In this document: positions 1-7,253 of the stretch, piece after piece | Layout of the letters: each line of letters opens with the position of its first letter | Numbering within the stretch: the stretch's first letter is position 1 | Assembly (NCBI GenBank): GCA_002347125.1 | Contig: DDXG01000133.1 | Coordinates: 1 to 11,267 of the forward strand | DNA: 11,267 nt | From: Phycisphaerales bacterium UBA2266 | GTDB taxonomy: Bacteria > Planctomycetota > Phycisphaerae > Sedimentisphaerales > Anaerobacaceae | Direction: 5' to 3' | Translations under genes and position numbers: made by a program | Notes under the pieces: model-generated | Told to the model about the DNA's origin: nothing | Database searches by the model: none | What the model saw: only the letters and a program-made list of their open reading frames with translations

Positions 1-75
1 ACGCAGGGCCGAGGGTGCGACTGGCTGCTTGTCATTGAAGATGCTCACAAAAACTATCCCATGCCGGGATACTAA
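1..75 (+). CDS. C-terminal end of a gene cut by the window edge; DUF4038/GH140-like tail (tentative)
   Basis: The frame starting at base 1 is open and ends at TAA 73-75, giving 24 residues that end in DWLLVIEDAHKNYPMPGY. A terminal Asp-Trp-[hydrophobic]3-[acidic]2 strand followed by a short polar tail is what I recall at the end of the putative collagen-binding domain (PF12904) that closes DUF4038 proteins, the superfamily that includes GH140 apiosidases. That match is from memory on a short fragment. The gene lies 15-21 nt upstream of a GH127 gene on the same strand, so it is probably the preceding member of the same glycan-degradation operon. It could be another beta-sandwich-ended hydrolase. 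That a coding sequence ends here is more certain than its family. Confidence 0.5.
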   Translation, partial: TQGRGCDWLLVIEDAHKNYPMPGY

Positions 76-83
76 CGACATAC

Positions 84-87
84 GGAG
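84..87 (+). promoter_or_regulatory. Shine-Dalgarno GGAG deciding the start of the GH127 gene
   Basis: GGAG at 84-87 is only 3 nt from the in-frame ATG at 91 but 9 nt from the in-frame ATG at 97. The spacing favours 97, which removes two residues (Met-Ile) from the longest possible protein and leaves a normal signal peptide beginning MPKTRIVA. Confidence 0.55.
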
Positions 88-96
88 AAGATGATT

Positions 97-2040
97 ATGC
101 CGAAGACTCGGATTGTTGCGATTTTAGTGGTGATACTTGCAGCGTTATCGGCGGCAGCGGCAGTACAGGCGGCGGAGGCGATTACGGCCGTGCCGTTTAC
201 GCAGGTTCGCGTGGCCGATGAGTTCTGGCGGCCGCGGATCGAGACCAACCGCAGGACGACCGTGCGGTACTGCTTCGAGCGGTGCGAGCAGACCGGGCGG
301 ATCAGCAACTTTGCCAAGGCCGCCGGCCTGATGGAAGGGGGGTTTGAAGGAATCTATTTCAACGATTCGGACCTGTACAAGGTCATTGAGGGCGCGGCCT
401 ACTCGCTCAAGAGCAGTCCCGACCCGCAGCTCGAGGAGTATGTGGACGGCGTGATTGACAAGATCGCCGCGGCCCAGTGGGAAGATGGGTATCTCTACAC
501 GTTCTACTCCCTGCCGAAACGCCAGCCGGAGAAACGCTGGACCGAGTGCTACAAGATGCACGAGCTGTACTGCGCGGGGCACTTCTTCGAGGCGGCCGTG
601 GCGTATCATCAGGCCACCGGCAAACGCAAAGTGCTCGATGTCGCCGTACGCCTGGCCGACTACATCGACTCGGTCTTCGGCCCGGGACGGCAGTACGATG
701 TGCCGGGCCATCAGGAGATCGAGATCGGCCTGGTGAAGCTGTATCACGTCACGGGGCAGGACAAGTACCTCAAGCTGGCGAAGTTCTTCATCGACCAGCG
801 CGGCCGCGACGAGCACCGCAAGCTCTACGGCATCTACTGCCAGGACCATAAGCCCGTCGTCGACCAGACCGAGGCCGTCGGCCACGCGGTGCGGGCGGGC
901 TACCTGTATACGGGCATGGCCGATGTCGCGGCTCTGACGGGCGAGCAGGCGTATGTCAAGGCCCTGGACGTCCTCTGGCACGACATCGTCGACGGCAAGC
1001 AGTACGTCACGGGCGGCATCGGGGCCCGGCACAGCGGCGAGGCCTTCGGCGACAAGTACGAACTGCCCAACGAATCGGCGTATTGCGAGACCTGCGCGGC
1101 CATCGCCAACGCCCTGTGGAACCATCGGATGTTCCTGATGACCGGCGACGGCAAGTATATCGACGTGCTCGAGAAGGTGCTCTACAACGGCTTTCTGTCG
1201 GGCGTGGGCCTCAGCGGCGACCGGTTCTTCTACGTCAATCCGCTGGCCAACGGCGGCGGGCACGAGCGAAGCCCCTGGTTCGACTGTGCCTGCTGCCCGG
1301 TGAACGTGGTGCGTATCGTGCCGTCGATTCCGGGCTATGCATACGCGCAGCGGGGCCGGGACATCTACGTGAACCTCTTCATCGCCGGCCAGGCGGATCT
1401 GAAGGTCGGCGACGATCCGGTGGCTCTCAAGACCGAGACTCGGTATCCGTGGGACGGCAAGGTGCGAATCACGGTAGAGCCCGGCAAGACGGGCGAGTTT
1501 GCGATTATGGTTCGTATTCCCGGCTGGGCCGGGGGGCAGGCGTGGTGTACGGACCTGTATGCCTTCGCCGACGATGTCCGCGGGCGGCCAAGAGTCACCG
1601 TCAACGGCCAAGCGGTTCGGGGGCGGCCTGAGAACGGCTACACCCGACTGGACCGACAGTGGAAGTCAGGGGACGTGATCGAGTTGGATCTGCCCATGCC
1701 GGCCCGTCGCGTGGTCAGCCATCCGCAGGTTCAGGCCAACGTCGGCCGGGTGGCCCTGCAGCGCGGGCCCATCGTATACTGCGCCGAATGGCCCGACAAT
1801 GATGGGGCGGTGGACAATATCCTGCTGCCTGACACCGTGCAACTGACGGCCGAGCATCGCGGCGATCTGCTGGGCGGCGTGACGGTCCTGACGGGCAAGG
1901 TCCCGGCCGTGCACAGCGCCGGCGGCAAGGACTACACCGTGGCCCAGCCGTTCATGGCCATCCCGTACTACGCCTGGGCGCATCGCGGCAAAGGGCCGAT
2001 GGCGGTCTGGCTGACGCGCCCGACCGGAGACGACAGATGA
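97..2040 (+). CDS. Secreted GH127 family glycosidase (beta-L-arabinofuranosidase type)
   Basis: A 647-residue protein close in length to the characterised GH127 enzyme HypBA1 (about 658). Numbering is from the ATG at 97. Residues 1-27 are a signal peptide (basic MPKTR, hydrophobic core, Ala-rich cleavage region), so it is exported. An all-helical (alpha/alpha)6 catalytic part follows, then beta-sandwich segments. The metal-thiolate active site of the family is visible: a Glu in SGEAFG (E315), the ETC motif (E331, C333) and the tandem Cys of CACCPVN (C399, C400), in the same order as HypBA1 E322, E338, C340, C417, C418. In that enzyme these residues bind zinc and supply the Cys nucleophile. 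GH127 members remove beta-L-arabinofuranose, and one acts on aceric acid of rhamnogalacturonan II; the exact substrate cannot be read from the sequence. The stop overlaps the next start by ATGA, indicating translational coupling. An alternative ATG is at 91. Confidence 0.93.
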   Translation: MPKTRIVAILVVILAALSAAAAVQAAEAITAVPFTQVRVADEFWRPRIETNRRTTVRYCFERCEQTGRISNFAKAAGLMEGGFEGIYFNDSDLYKVIEGAAYSLKSSPDPQLEEYVDGVIDKIAAAQWEDGYLYTFYSLPKRQPEKRWTECYKMHELYCAGHFFEAAVAYHQATGKRKVLDVAVRLADYIDSVFGPGRQYDVPGHQEIEIGLVKLYHVTGQDKYLKLAKFFIDQRGRDEHRKLYGIYCQDHKPVVDQTEAVGHAVRAGYLYTGMADVAALTGEQAYVKALDVLWHDIVDGKQYVTGGIGARHSGEAFGDKYELPNESAYCETCAAIANALWNHRMFLMTGDGKYIDVLEKVLYNGFLSGVGLSGDRFFYVNPLANGGGHERSPWFDCACCPVNVVRIVPSIPGYAYAQRGRDIYVNLFIAGQADLKVGDDPVALKTETRYPWDGKVRITVEPGKTGEFAIMVRIPGWAGGQAWCTDLYAFADDVRGRPRVTVNGQAVRGRPENGYTRLDRQWKSGDVIELDLPMPARRVVSHPQVQANVGRVALQRGPIVYCAEWPDNDGAVDNILLPDTVQLTAEHRGDLLGGVTVLTGKVPAVHSAGGKDYTVAQPFMAIPYYAWAHRGKGPMAVWLTRPTGDDR

Positions 2041-3935
2041 TAAGACAATACGCAGCAATCACCGTTCTTGCTCTGGCGCTGGGCCTTTCTGCGGCGCAGG
2101 CGGCGACATGGTACGTGGCCGTCAACGGCGACGACCAATGGTCCGGCACGCTCGCAACGCCCAATACTGACAAGACCGATGGCCCCAAGGCGACGTTGCG
2201 CGCGGCGCGGGATGCGGCGCGGGCGGCCGGCGGCCAAACGGATCGCAGGATCGTTATCGCGGCGGGAGAGTACTTCCTGGCCGAGCCGCTCGTGCTTGGG
2301 GCCGCGGATTCGGGTTTGACCCTTGAAGGCGCGGGGATCGGGAGCATCCTGTATGGCGGGCGGATCGTAACCGGCTGGCAGAAAGATGGAGACCATTTCT
2401 ACGCCGCCAGGCTCGACGGCGTGGCGGATGGCTCCTGGGACTTCCGCTGCTTGATTGTCAACGGCCGGTACTGCATGCGGGCCCGCTATCCAAAGGAGGG
2501 GCGACTCACGCATGAGAGCGAGTTTCCCGTGGCCTGGATGAGCACGACCGGCGGCGGCTGGCAACGCAAGCCCACGGACGCAGAGTTGACCACGCTCAAG
2601 TACAAGGCCGGCGACCTTGGCGACTGGCTCGAACCGGCCAACGCCGAGATCACCGTCTACCACATGTGGGATGAGTCGATGGTCGGCATCTCCGCCATCG
2701 ACACGGATTCGCGGACGCTTGTCTTCTCGAGCAAGGCCGGGCATCCGCCGGGGGCCTTCGGCGTCAAGACCTATGTCATCTGGAACGTGCGGCAGGGCAT
2801 GACACAGCCGGGACAATGGTGCCTCGACCGCAAGGAGGGCAAGGTCGTCTACTGGCCGCTGCCGGGCGAGGACATGACCCGGGCGAAGGTCATCGCCCCT
2901 GCCCTTACGAGCATCATCCGTATCGAGAAGGCCGGTGACATCACGCTGGCGAACCTGGCGGTATCGGTGACGACAACACCCTTGAAAGCGGGCGGTTTCG
3001 GCGCAGGGGCGTTCGACGGGGCTGTGTCGGTATCCGCAGCGACGAACTGCCGGCTGAGCGGCCTGAAGGTCTTCAACGTCAGCGGCCAGGGCATCGTCGC
3101 CAGGGGTGAAAAGCTGGCCGTCGAGCGATGCGAAGTCCATCATACAGGCGCCTGCGGGATCAGGTTCGGCGGGTCGGAGTGCTCGATCAGTGACAATTAC
3201 ATCCATCACGTGGGGCTGACATATCCCAGCGCCATCGCGCTTCAGGGCGGCGGACGCGATAACGTGGCCGCGCACAACGAGATACACGATGCGCCGTATT
3301 CGGCGGTCAACTGCGGGGGCCAACGCAACCGCATCGAGTACAACAACATCCACCGGGCGATGATGGAGCTGCACGACGGCGGAGGGATCTACTGTTTCGC
3401 GGGCAATGAACTCGTACTGCGGGGCAATTTCATTCATGATATCCCCGATACCGGCGGCTACGGCTCCAGCGCGTACTATCTCGACGAACGCAGCGAGAAC
3501 TGCGTTGTTGAGAACAACGTCTCATTGCGGGTCCAGCGACCGAGCCACAACCACATGGCAAAGAACAACACCCTTCGCAACAATGTGTTCGTGACGGATG
3601 GAGATATGCGGCTGACGTTCCCGCGGTCCGAGGGTTTCACGTTCACGGGCAATATCCTTGTCTCGGCTGGGAAGATCATCTTCGACAACGCCGCCGCCAT
3701 GACACGGCTCGAAAAGAACATCCTCTTTAGCCGGCAGGGCGAGGTCGTCGACAATCGCCTGAGCCAATACAACACGGTCGGCAGCCGCGAATTGGCACTG
3801 GGGTCGGGTAACGTGGCCGTGGACCCGAAGGTGATTGTGTTCGATAACGGCTCGGTCGCCTATGGTGTCGATTCGCTGCTGACGGAGCTGGGCATCGAGG
3901 CCGTGGACGCCTCCGGTGCCGGTCCCGGACGGTAG
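2037..3935 (+). CDS. Secreted right-handed parallel beta-helix protein, GH141/GH120-like glycosidase
   Basis: A 632-residue protein with a signal peptide (about residues 1-23, ending SAAQA). The mature N-terminus reads WYVAVNGDDQWSGT followed by DGPKATLRAARDA. This is the entry motif of a large group of secreted beta-helix carbohydrate enzymes that includes GH120 beta-xylosidases and GH141 fucosidases/xylanases. Residues about 285-600 show repeated coils rich in N-x-I-H (NYIHHVG, NEIHDAP, NNIHRAM, NFIHDIP, NNVFVT, GNILVS). HDGGGIY (D447) and YYLDERS (D483, E484) lie where acidic catalytic residues are expected, but that assignment is inferred. GGAG at 2026-2029 is 7 nt from the ATG, and the start overlaps the GH127 stop. 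The last 76 bp overlap the 3' end of the opposing gene. It could instead be a lyase or a binding protein; the fold is firmer than the activity. Confidence 0.82.
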   Translation: MIRQYAAITVLALALGLSAAQAATWYVAVNGDDQWSGTLATPNTDKTDGPKATLRAARDAARAAGGQTDRRIVIAAGEYFLAEPLVLGAADSGLTLEGAGIGSILYGGRIVTGWQKDGDHFYAARLDGVADGSWDFRCLIVNGRYCMRARYPKEGRLTHESEFPVAWMSTTGGGWQRKPTDAELTTLKYKAGDLGDWLEPANAEITVYHMWDESMVGISAIDTDSRTLVFSSKAGHPPGAFGVKTYVIWNVRQGMTQPGQWCLDRKEGKVVYWPLPGEDMTRAKVIAPALTSIIRIEKAGDITLANLAVSVTTTPLKAGGFGAGAFDGAVSVSAATNCRLSGLKVFNVSGQGIVARGEKLAVERCEVHHTGACGIRFGGSECSISDNYIHHVGLTYPSAIALQGGGRDNVAAHNEIHDAPYSAVNCGGQRNRIEYNNIHRAMMELHDGGGIYCFAGNELVLRGNFIHDIPDTGGYGSSAYYLDERSENCVVENNVSLRVQRPSHNHMAKNNTLRNNVFVTDGDMRLTFPRSEGFTFTGNILVSAGKIIFDNAAAMTRLEKNILFSRQGEVVDNRLSQYNTVGSRELALGSGNVAVDPKVIVFDNGSVAYGVDSLLTELGIEAVDASGAGPGR

Positions 3936-5815
3936 AACGGCTCGGCGGGCGACGCGGGGGTGTTCGGGCGGCTTGCGAGACGTCGAAGCATTGCTGTGGA
4001 CCGAGCCTGCGGCGCGTCCGAAGCCATCGGCTGAATGTCGCCGAGGACCGCGTTGTACAGCTCGCCGGTCAGGTGTATCAGCGGGGCGCGGACGTGCTTG
4101 CCCGCATTGCTGCCTCGGACGACGTAGCCCTCGGCGAAGATGTAGCCGTTGAGGCCGCGGGTGTAGAGTTCGGCGCTGAACAGAGGACCCCTCGGACCCG
4201 GGTAGCCTTCGGGCCAGGTGAATTCATCCAGATAAGGCGTCGGCCAGTAGCGTTCGGGCAGGTTCGGTTCGAGCGAATCGACGATAAGCAGATGGTCCGG
4301 ATGGTTCGCATCGACCGGCACGGCCGCGACGCTGTGGCCCGCGACGGCGAAGTTGAGACGGACCAGGTAGTATCGACCCTGGCCGGCGTTGCGATAGAGG
4401 GCCCCGATGAGGTCGGTGCCGCGGACGCAGTCGAGCTTGCGGGTGTCGAGGGCCTCCTGCAGCGTCAGTACCCCTCCGCCGTAGTTCTTCCAGCCGTCGA
4501 GCAGATTGCCGGCGACGGCGTGCGCGGCCCGGATGACCGAGTCTTTCGGGCCGAGTATTCGGCCCGCCGCATCCAGGAGTCTTGCGTCGTAGCGGTCGGC
4601 CCAGTAGAAGCCGCTGGTGTGGAAGCCGGCCCGATAGAATAGGGCGTCCATCATTTCCTCAACGTCCGCGGCCGGCTGCACACGATCCAGACGCTGCAAG
4701 ACAATCGCCACGGCATCGAGAGTCTCCGAGAGAACGGCGCGATAAAGCACGGCGGCAAGGTAGGAATGGGTCCACGGAGAGGTAGCGGCGAGGTCCCACG
4801 TCTTCCGGTTAGCCGGTGAAAGACGCGAGCGCAGCCACAGGAAGGCGCCTCGCTGTTCCGGGAAGACCCATCGAGCGGCCGGGGCCTCGGAGAGGTCATG
4901 GTATGTGGCCAGGGAGGTCATCACGGGTGGGGCGCCGAACGTCTGCTCCGCCTGGCGCTCGACTTCAAGGTAGTTCTGACCCCAGGCAATCACCGGCCCG
5001 GGGAAACGCAGGTCGCCGGACTGCTGGCCCCGCGCGGTCGGGCCGTTGTTCTCGGCGTATTCGAAGGCATCCCGGTATAACCCCTGGAAATCGAGCGACG
5101 CCAGGTGGCTCCGCAGCAGGGTATCCAGCCAGCGGTGGAGGTCGGCCAAGCCAAAGGTCGCCGCCGCCAGTTCATTCGCCCAGACCCGCGTGGCCTCGGC
5201 GTCTCTTGCCTCCAGCGCGGCGCTGAGTCGACCCAGGCACAGGACCGGCCATGCCACCGCCTCCTGCTCATCCGGGTCCGAAAGGGGCACTGACGCCAGT
5301 GCGGCGCCGCTGTGGATATCGTCGGCCAACTCCCGTGCCAAAGCCGCAAGCGCCTCCGTTTGGGCCAGAACGGCGATACTGTCGCTGCGTTGGGTCTCCA
5401 GCCAGGGTTTCAACTGCTGCTGCGACCAGTCATAGACGGCCAGCGGCGCGTCGGGGCACTCGGCGCAGAAGGCCGTGAAACGCAGCCCCGGCCCCCCTTT
5501 GGGATCGCCCTGCAGCATGACACGGTCGCCGTCAAGTTCCTGGGTGATGCACGTGGCATCGCCGGACGGGCGGCTTCCAAGGAGTACCCGGCGGCTGGCG
5601 GCAAGCGTCGCAGGGATATCCTCAACGATCCACCGCAGGCGGCTGGAGGCCGTCGACGGGGGCCCAGAGGCGTGGGGTTGTTCCAGGGGGTGCTTTCGCC
5701 CGGTTCCGTGGGCGGCCAGATAGACGACAACCCCTGCAATGAGCACCAGGGGCACGAAGATGTACCACCTCCGCAGGCCGTTTCGGGCACGGACAAAGGC
5801 AGAACTACATCCCAC
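3860..5815 (-). CDS. Membrane-anchored protein of unknown family with a transglutaminase-like Cys-His-Asp core
   Basis: A 651-residue protein that I do not recognise as a whole. It starts at GTG (5815-5813) with AGGAAG about 10 nt upstream; no nearby ATG would keep the N-terminus. Residues 1-16 are basic, 17-36 form one hydrophobic segment (IFVPLVLIAGVVVYLAA), and 37-60 are Pro/Ser-rich, so it is probably anchored with the bulk outside the cytoplasm. A CAEC pair lies at 117-120 and the centre looks helical. Near residue 460 the pattern changes to LDCVRGTDL (C463), then GQGRYYLVRLN, VAGHSVAAV (H494) and LLIVDSLEPN (D513). That is the order and approximate spacing of a transglutaminase-like Cys-His-Asp triad. 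The last ~35 residues are low-complexity Pro/Ser/Ala. It is convergent with the beta-helix gene and overlaps it by 76 bp. Existence is supported by the long ORF and sensible protein features; function is unknown. Confidence 0.75.
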   Translation of the reverse strand: MGCSSAFVRARNGLRRWYIFVPLVLIAGVVVYLAAHGTGRKHPLEQPHASGPPSTASSRLRWIVEDIPATLAASRRVLLGSRPSGDATCITQELDGDRVMLQGDPKGGPGLRFTAFCAECPDAPLAVYDWSQQQLKPWLETQRSDSIAVLAQTEALAALARELADDIHSGAALASVPLSDPDEQEAVAWPVLCLGRLSAALEARDAEATRVWANELAAATFGLADLHRWLDTLLRSHLASLDFQGLYRDAFEYAENNGPTARGQQSGDLRFPGPVIAWGQNYLEVERQAEQTFGAPPVMTSLATYHDLSEAPAARWVFPEQRGAFLWLRSRLSPANRKTWDLAATSPWTHSYLAAVLYRAVLSETLDAVAIVLQRLDRVQPAADVEEMMDALFYRAGFHTSGFYWADRYDARLLDAAGRILGPKDSVIRAAHAVAGNLLDGWKNYGGGVLTLQEALDTRKLDCVRGTDLIGALYRNAGQGRYYLVRLNFAVAGHSVAAVPVDANHPDHLLIVDSLEPNLPERYWPTPYLDEFTWPEGYPGPRGPLFSAELYTRGLNGYIFAEGYVVRGSNAGKHVRAPLIHLTGELYNAVLGDIQPMASDAPQARSTAMLRRLASRPNTPASPAEPFYRPGPAPEASTASMPSSVSSESTP

Positions 5816-5994
5816 TGTAAGGACCCTTCCTGTTCTTCGCTGCGTTCACGATCCGGCTGGAACGCATTGCGTCAGGTCCTTCAGCCGGGATGAATGGGTA
5901 GGTCCGCGAACCGCACATACGGGCGCGGCTGTCATATACTAAGTGTCCGGGCCAGGGCCGGCTGTTACACCGATTCCTGCTGGATTGGGCAATT

Positions 5995-6017
5995 CACCTG
6001 CGGCCGGCAGGTGTTTT
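5995..6017 (+). terminator. Hairpin followed by TTTT, terminator-like
   Basis: CACCTGC (5995-6001) pairs perfectly with GCAGGTG (6007-6013) around a 5-nt loop, followed at once by TTTT (6014-6017). The T-run is only on the plus strand, so it would stop rightward transcription. No annotated plus-strand gene ends just upstream: the nearest upstream feature is the 5' end of a minus-strand gene. Either it ends a short untranslated RNA or it insulates the DUF4870 operon. The T-run is short, so this is a candidate only. Confidence 0.4.
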
Positions 6018-6154
6018 GACGGTGTTGCGTATTGTGCCTGGGGTGGGGGTCGGGGCACCCGCCGGACGGCGATTCCGGGCTTTGTGACTGTAACTTCCGT
6101 CCACTCAAGCGTCTTCAATGGTAGGCGGCCCGGTAGCGGTGTGCAGCCAGGCGC

Positions 6155-6183
6155 TTGACGGCTCACGATTGCGCCGGTAGAAA
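6155..6183 (+). promoter_or_regulatory. Possible sigma-70 type promoter for the DUF4870 pair
   Basis: TTGACG (6155-6160) is followed after 17 nt by TAGAAA (6178-6183). The -35 matches consensus at 5 of 6 positions and the -10 at 4 of 6. It lies 46 nt upstream of the start at 6230, leaving room for a short leader with the ribosome site AAAGGA (6218-6223). Box matches of this quality occur by chance, so this is a weak call. Confidence 0.35.
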
Positions 6184-6229
6184 CAGTGGGTTCGACGAGC
6201 GGTCTTCACATTAGTGGAAAGGATGGACT

Positions 6230-6658
6230 ATGGACCAGGCAAATTGGAACCCGCAATCGCAGCCCCCGGCGGGGCAACCGGCGTATCCGCCTTCGCCTTC
6301 CTCTCAGCAGCCATACGGACAGCCATTAGCGCCTGTCGAAGGCTCCGCGGAGGCCAGGGGATTGGCGATGCTATGCCACCTGCTTGGGATCGTGGGTTTT
6401 ATCGGACCGTTGATGATCTGGCTGCACGAAAGGGACGAGCATAAGTTCGTCGCCGACCACGGCAAGGCGGCCATGAATTACCAGGTGTCGATTCTGATCT
6501 ACTACCTCATATCGTGTGTGCTGGCGCCGCTGTTCATCGGCATCTTCATGCTCATCGCCCTGATTATCATGCACATCGTCTTTACGATTATCGCCTCGGT
6601 CAAGGCCAGCAAGGGCCTGCCGTGGAGCTACCCCATCGCCATACGATTTCTTAAGTGA
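6230..6658 (+). CDS. DUF4870 small integral membrane protein (first of a tandem pair)
   Basis: A 142-residue protein. Residues 1-37 form a Pro/Gln/Ser-rich tail with several PYG/PAYP-like steps. The DUF4870 core follows: a first membrane segment about 44-66 (GLAMLCHLLGIVGFIGPLMI), a polar stretch with DEHKFVADHGKAAMNYQ (69-85), a long hydrophobic block about 86-123 likely to cross twice, and the C-terminal SYPIAIRFLK. The cytosol-facing H-x-K-x-A-x-N-x-Q segment and the terminal YP-x-x-IRF-x-K are the family signature as I know it. No biochemical role is established for DUF4870; it is distantly grouped with Tic20-like membrane proteins. AAAGGA is 6 nt before the ATG. The next gene begins 7 nt after the stop, so the two are co-transcribed. 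Confidence 0.88.
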   Translation: MDQANWNPQSQPPAGQPAYPPSPSSQQPYGQPLAPVEGSAEARGLAMLCHLLGIVGFIGPLMIWLHERDEHKFVADHGKAAMNYQVSILIYYLISCVLAPLFIGIFMLIALIIMHIVFTIIASVKASKGLPWSYPIAIRFLK

Positions 6659-6665
6659 GCCAACC

Positions 6666-7151
6666 ATGGACGAATACAATCCATATCAGATGCCGCGCCC
6701 GCCGCAGCCGCCCCAGCAGCCATATCAACAGCCCTATCAGCAGCAGGCGCCGCCTCCGCCGGGCGTGCAGATACCGGCGCAGCCGCCTGAGGCCGCCGCC
6801 ATCGACCGCAACGCCAGACAGTGGGCCATGTTCTGCCATCTGGCGGGCCTGGCGGTGCTGCTGCCGATCGCCCTGGGGCTCGGCGGCGTCATCGCAACGC
6901 TGATTCTCTGGCAGATCAAGAAAGAGGAATTCCCCTTCGTTGACGAGCAGGGCAAGGAGGCGCTGAACTTCCAGATATCTATCGTGATCTACTCGCTGGT
7001 CTCGGCGCTGCTGATATGCGCGGCGGGCATTGGCATCATCTTCCTGGTCGCCGTGGGCCTGTTCAACATCATCTGCATTGTGATCGCGGCCGTGGGCGCC
7101 AACGAGGGCCGGCATTACCGCTATCCGCTGTGTATCCGTTTCGTCAAGTAG
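6666..7151 (+). CDS. DUF4870 small integral membrane protein (second of a tandem pair)
   Basis: A 161-residue paralogue of the preceding gene. Residues 1-45 are a Pro/Gln-rich tail (PPQQPYQQPYQQQAP) resembling disordered tails of bacterial membrane proteins. The core repeats the family pattern: ARQWAMFCHLAGLAVLLP leading into membrane segment 1 (about 54-82), the polar loop FVDEQGKEALNFQ (91-103), a hydrophobic block about 104-143, and the end YRYPLCIRFVK. No strong Shine-Dalgarno precedes the ATG. With a 7-nt gap from the upstream stop, translation is probably coupled or reinitiated. The cores are clearly homologous, but the N-terminal tails differ in sequence. Function is unknown. Confidence 0.88.
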   Translation: MDEYNPYQMPRPPQPPQQPYQQPYQQQAPPPPGVQIPAQPPEAAAIDRNARQWAMFCHLAGLAVLLPIALGLGGVIATLILWQIKKEEFPFVDEQGKEALNFQISIVIYSLVSALLICAAGIGIIFLVAVGLFNIICIVIAAVGANEGRHYRYPLCIRFVK

Positions 7152-7195
7152 CGGCCGGCAAAAGGCTCTGGAAAAGCCCAACCGCAACCGCTACA

Positions 7196-7253
7196 ATCGA
7201 ACCGCTTCGGACAATTTCGTTGTCTGGTAATTCGGCCCTGGAGGCGGTTCGAT
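7196..7253 (+). promoter_or_regulatory. Long inverted repeat enclosing the ribosome binding site of the first sulfatase
   Basis: ATCGAACCGC (7196-7205) is a perfect reverse complement of GCGGTTCGAT (7244-7253), which ends on the base before the ATG at 7254. In RNA the stem extends inward by U7206-G7243 (wobble), U7207-A7242 and C7208-G7241, making 13 pairs. The helix includes four of the five bases of the Shine-Dalgarno GGAGG (7240-7244). A second hairpin lies inside: GGACAA (7209-7214) with TTGTCT (7220-7225), one wobble, 5-nt loop. The arrangement looks built to mask translation initiation. No ligand or protein partner can be named. Confidence 0.5.

Larger units (their letters stand above)
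5816..6229. other. Non-coding divergent gap of 414 bp
   Basis: This separates the minus-strand membrane protein from the first DUF4870 gene. I see no convincing coding sequence: short frames here lack ribosome sites and protein-like composition. It contains a terminator-like hairpin (5995-6017), a TATACT box (5935-5940), a G-rich tract (about 6040-6056) and a possible sigma-70 promoter next to the DUF4870 gene (6155-6183). The promoter for the minus gene must also lie here, but I could not identify it. Confidence 0.6.

Noticed and set aside
145..1611. Long minus-strand frame opposite the GH127 gene (about 488 codons)
   Set aside because: It is the mirror frame of a high-GC coding sequence; the plus-strand frame has family motifs and a signal peptide, and this one has none.
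1968..3437. Long minus-strand frame opposite the beta-helix gene
   Set aside because: Same codon-bias shadow; its composition is not protein-like and the plus-strand gene is clear.
5871..5895. GTCAGGTCC-like string reminiscent of the SRP RNA apical domain
   Set aside because: The essential GGAAGGAAGCA part is missing and no enclosing stem is seen.
6038..6060. G-rich tract as a G-quadruplex
   Set aside because: Only three runs of four or more G are present, so a stable intramolecular quadruplex is not supported.
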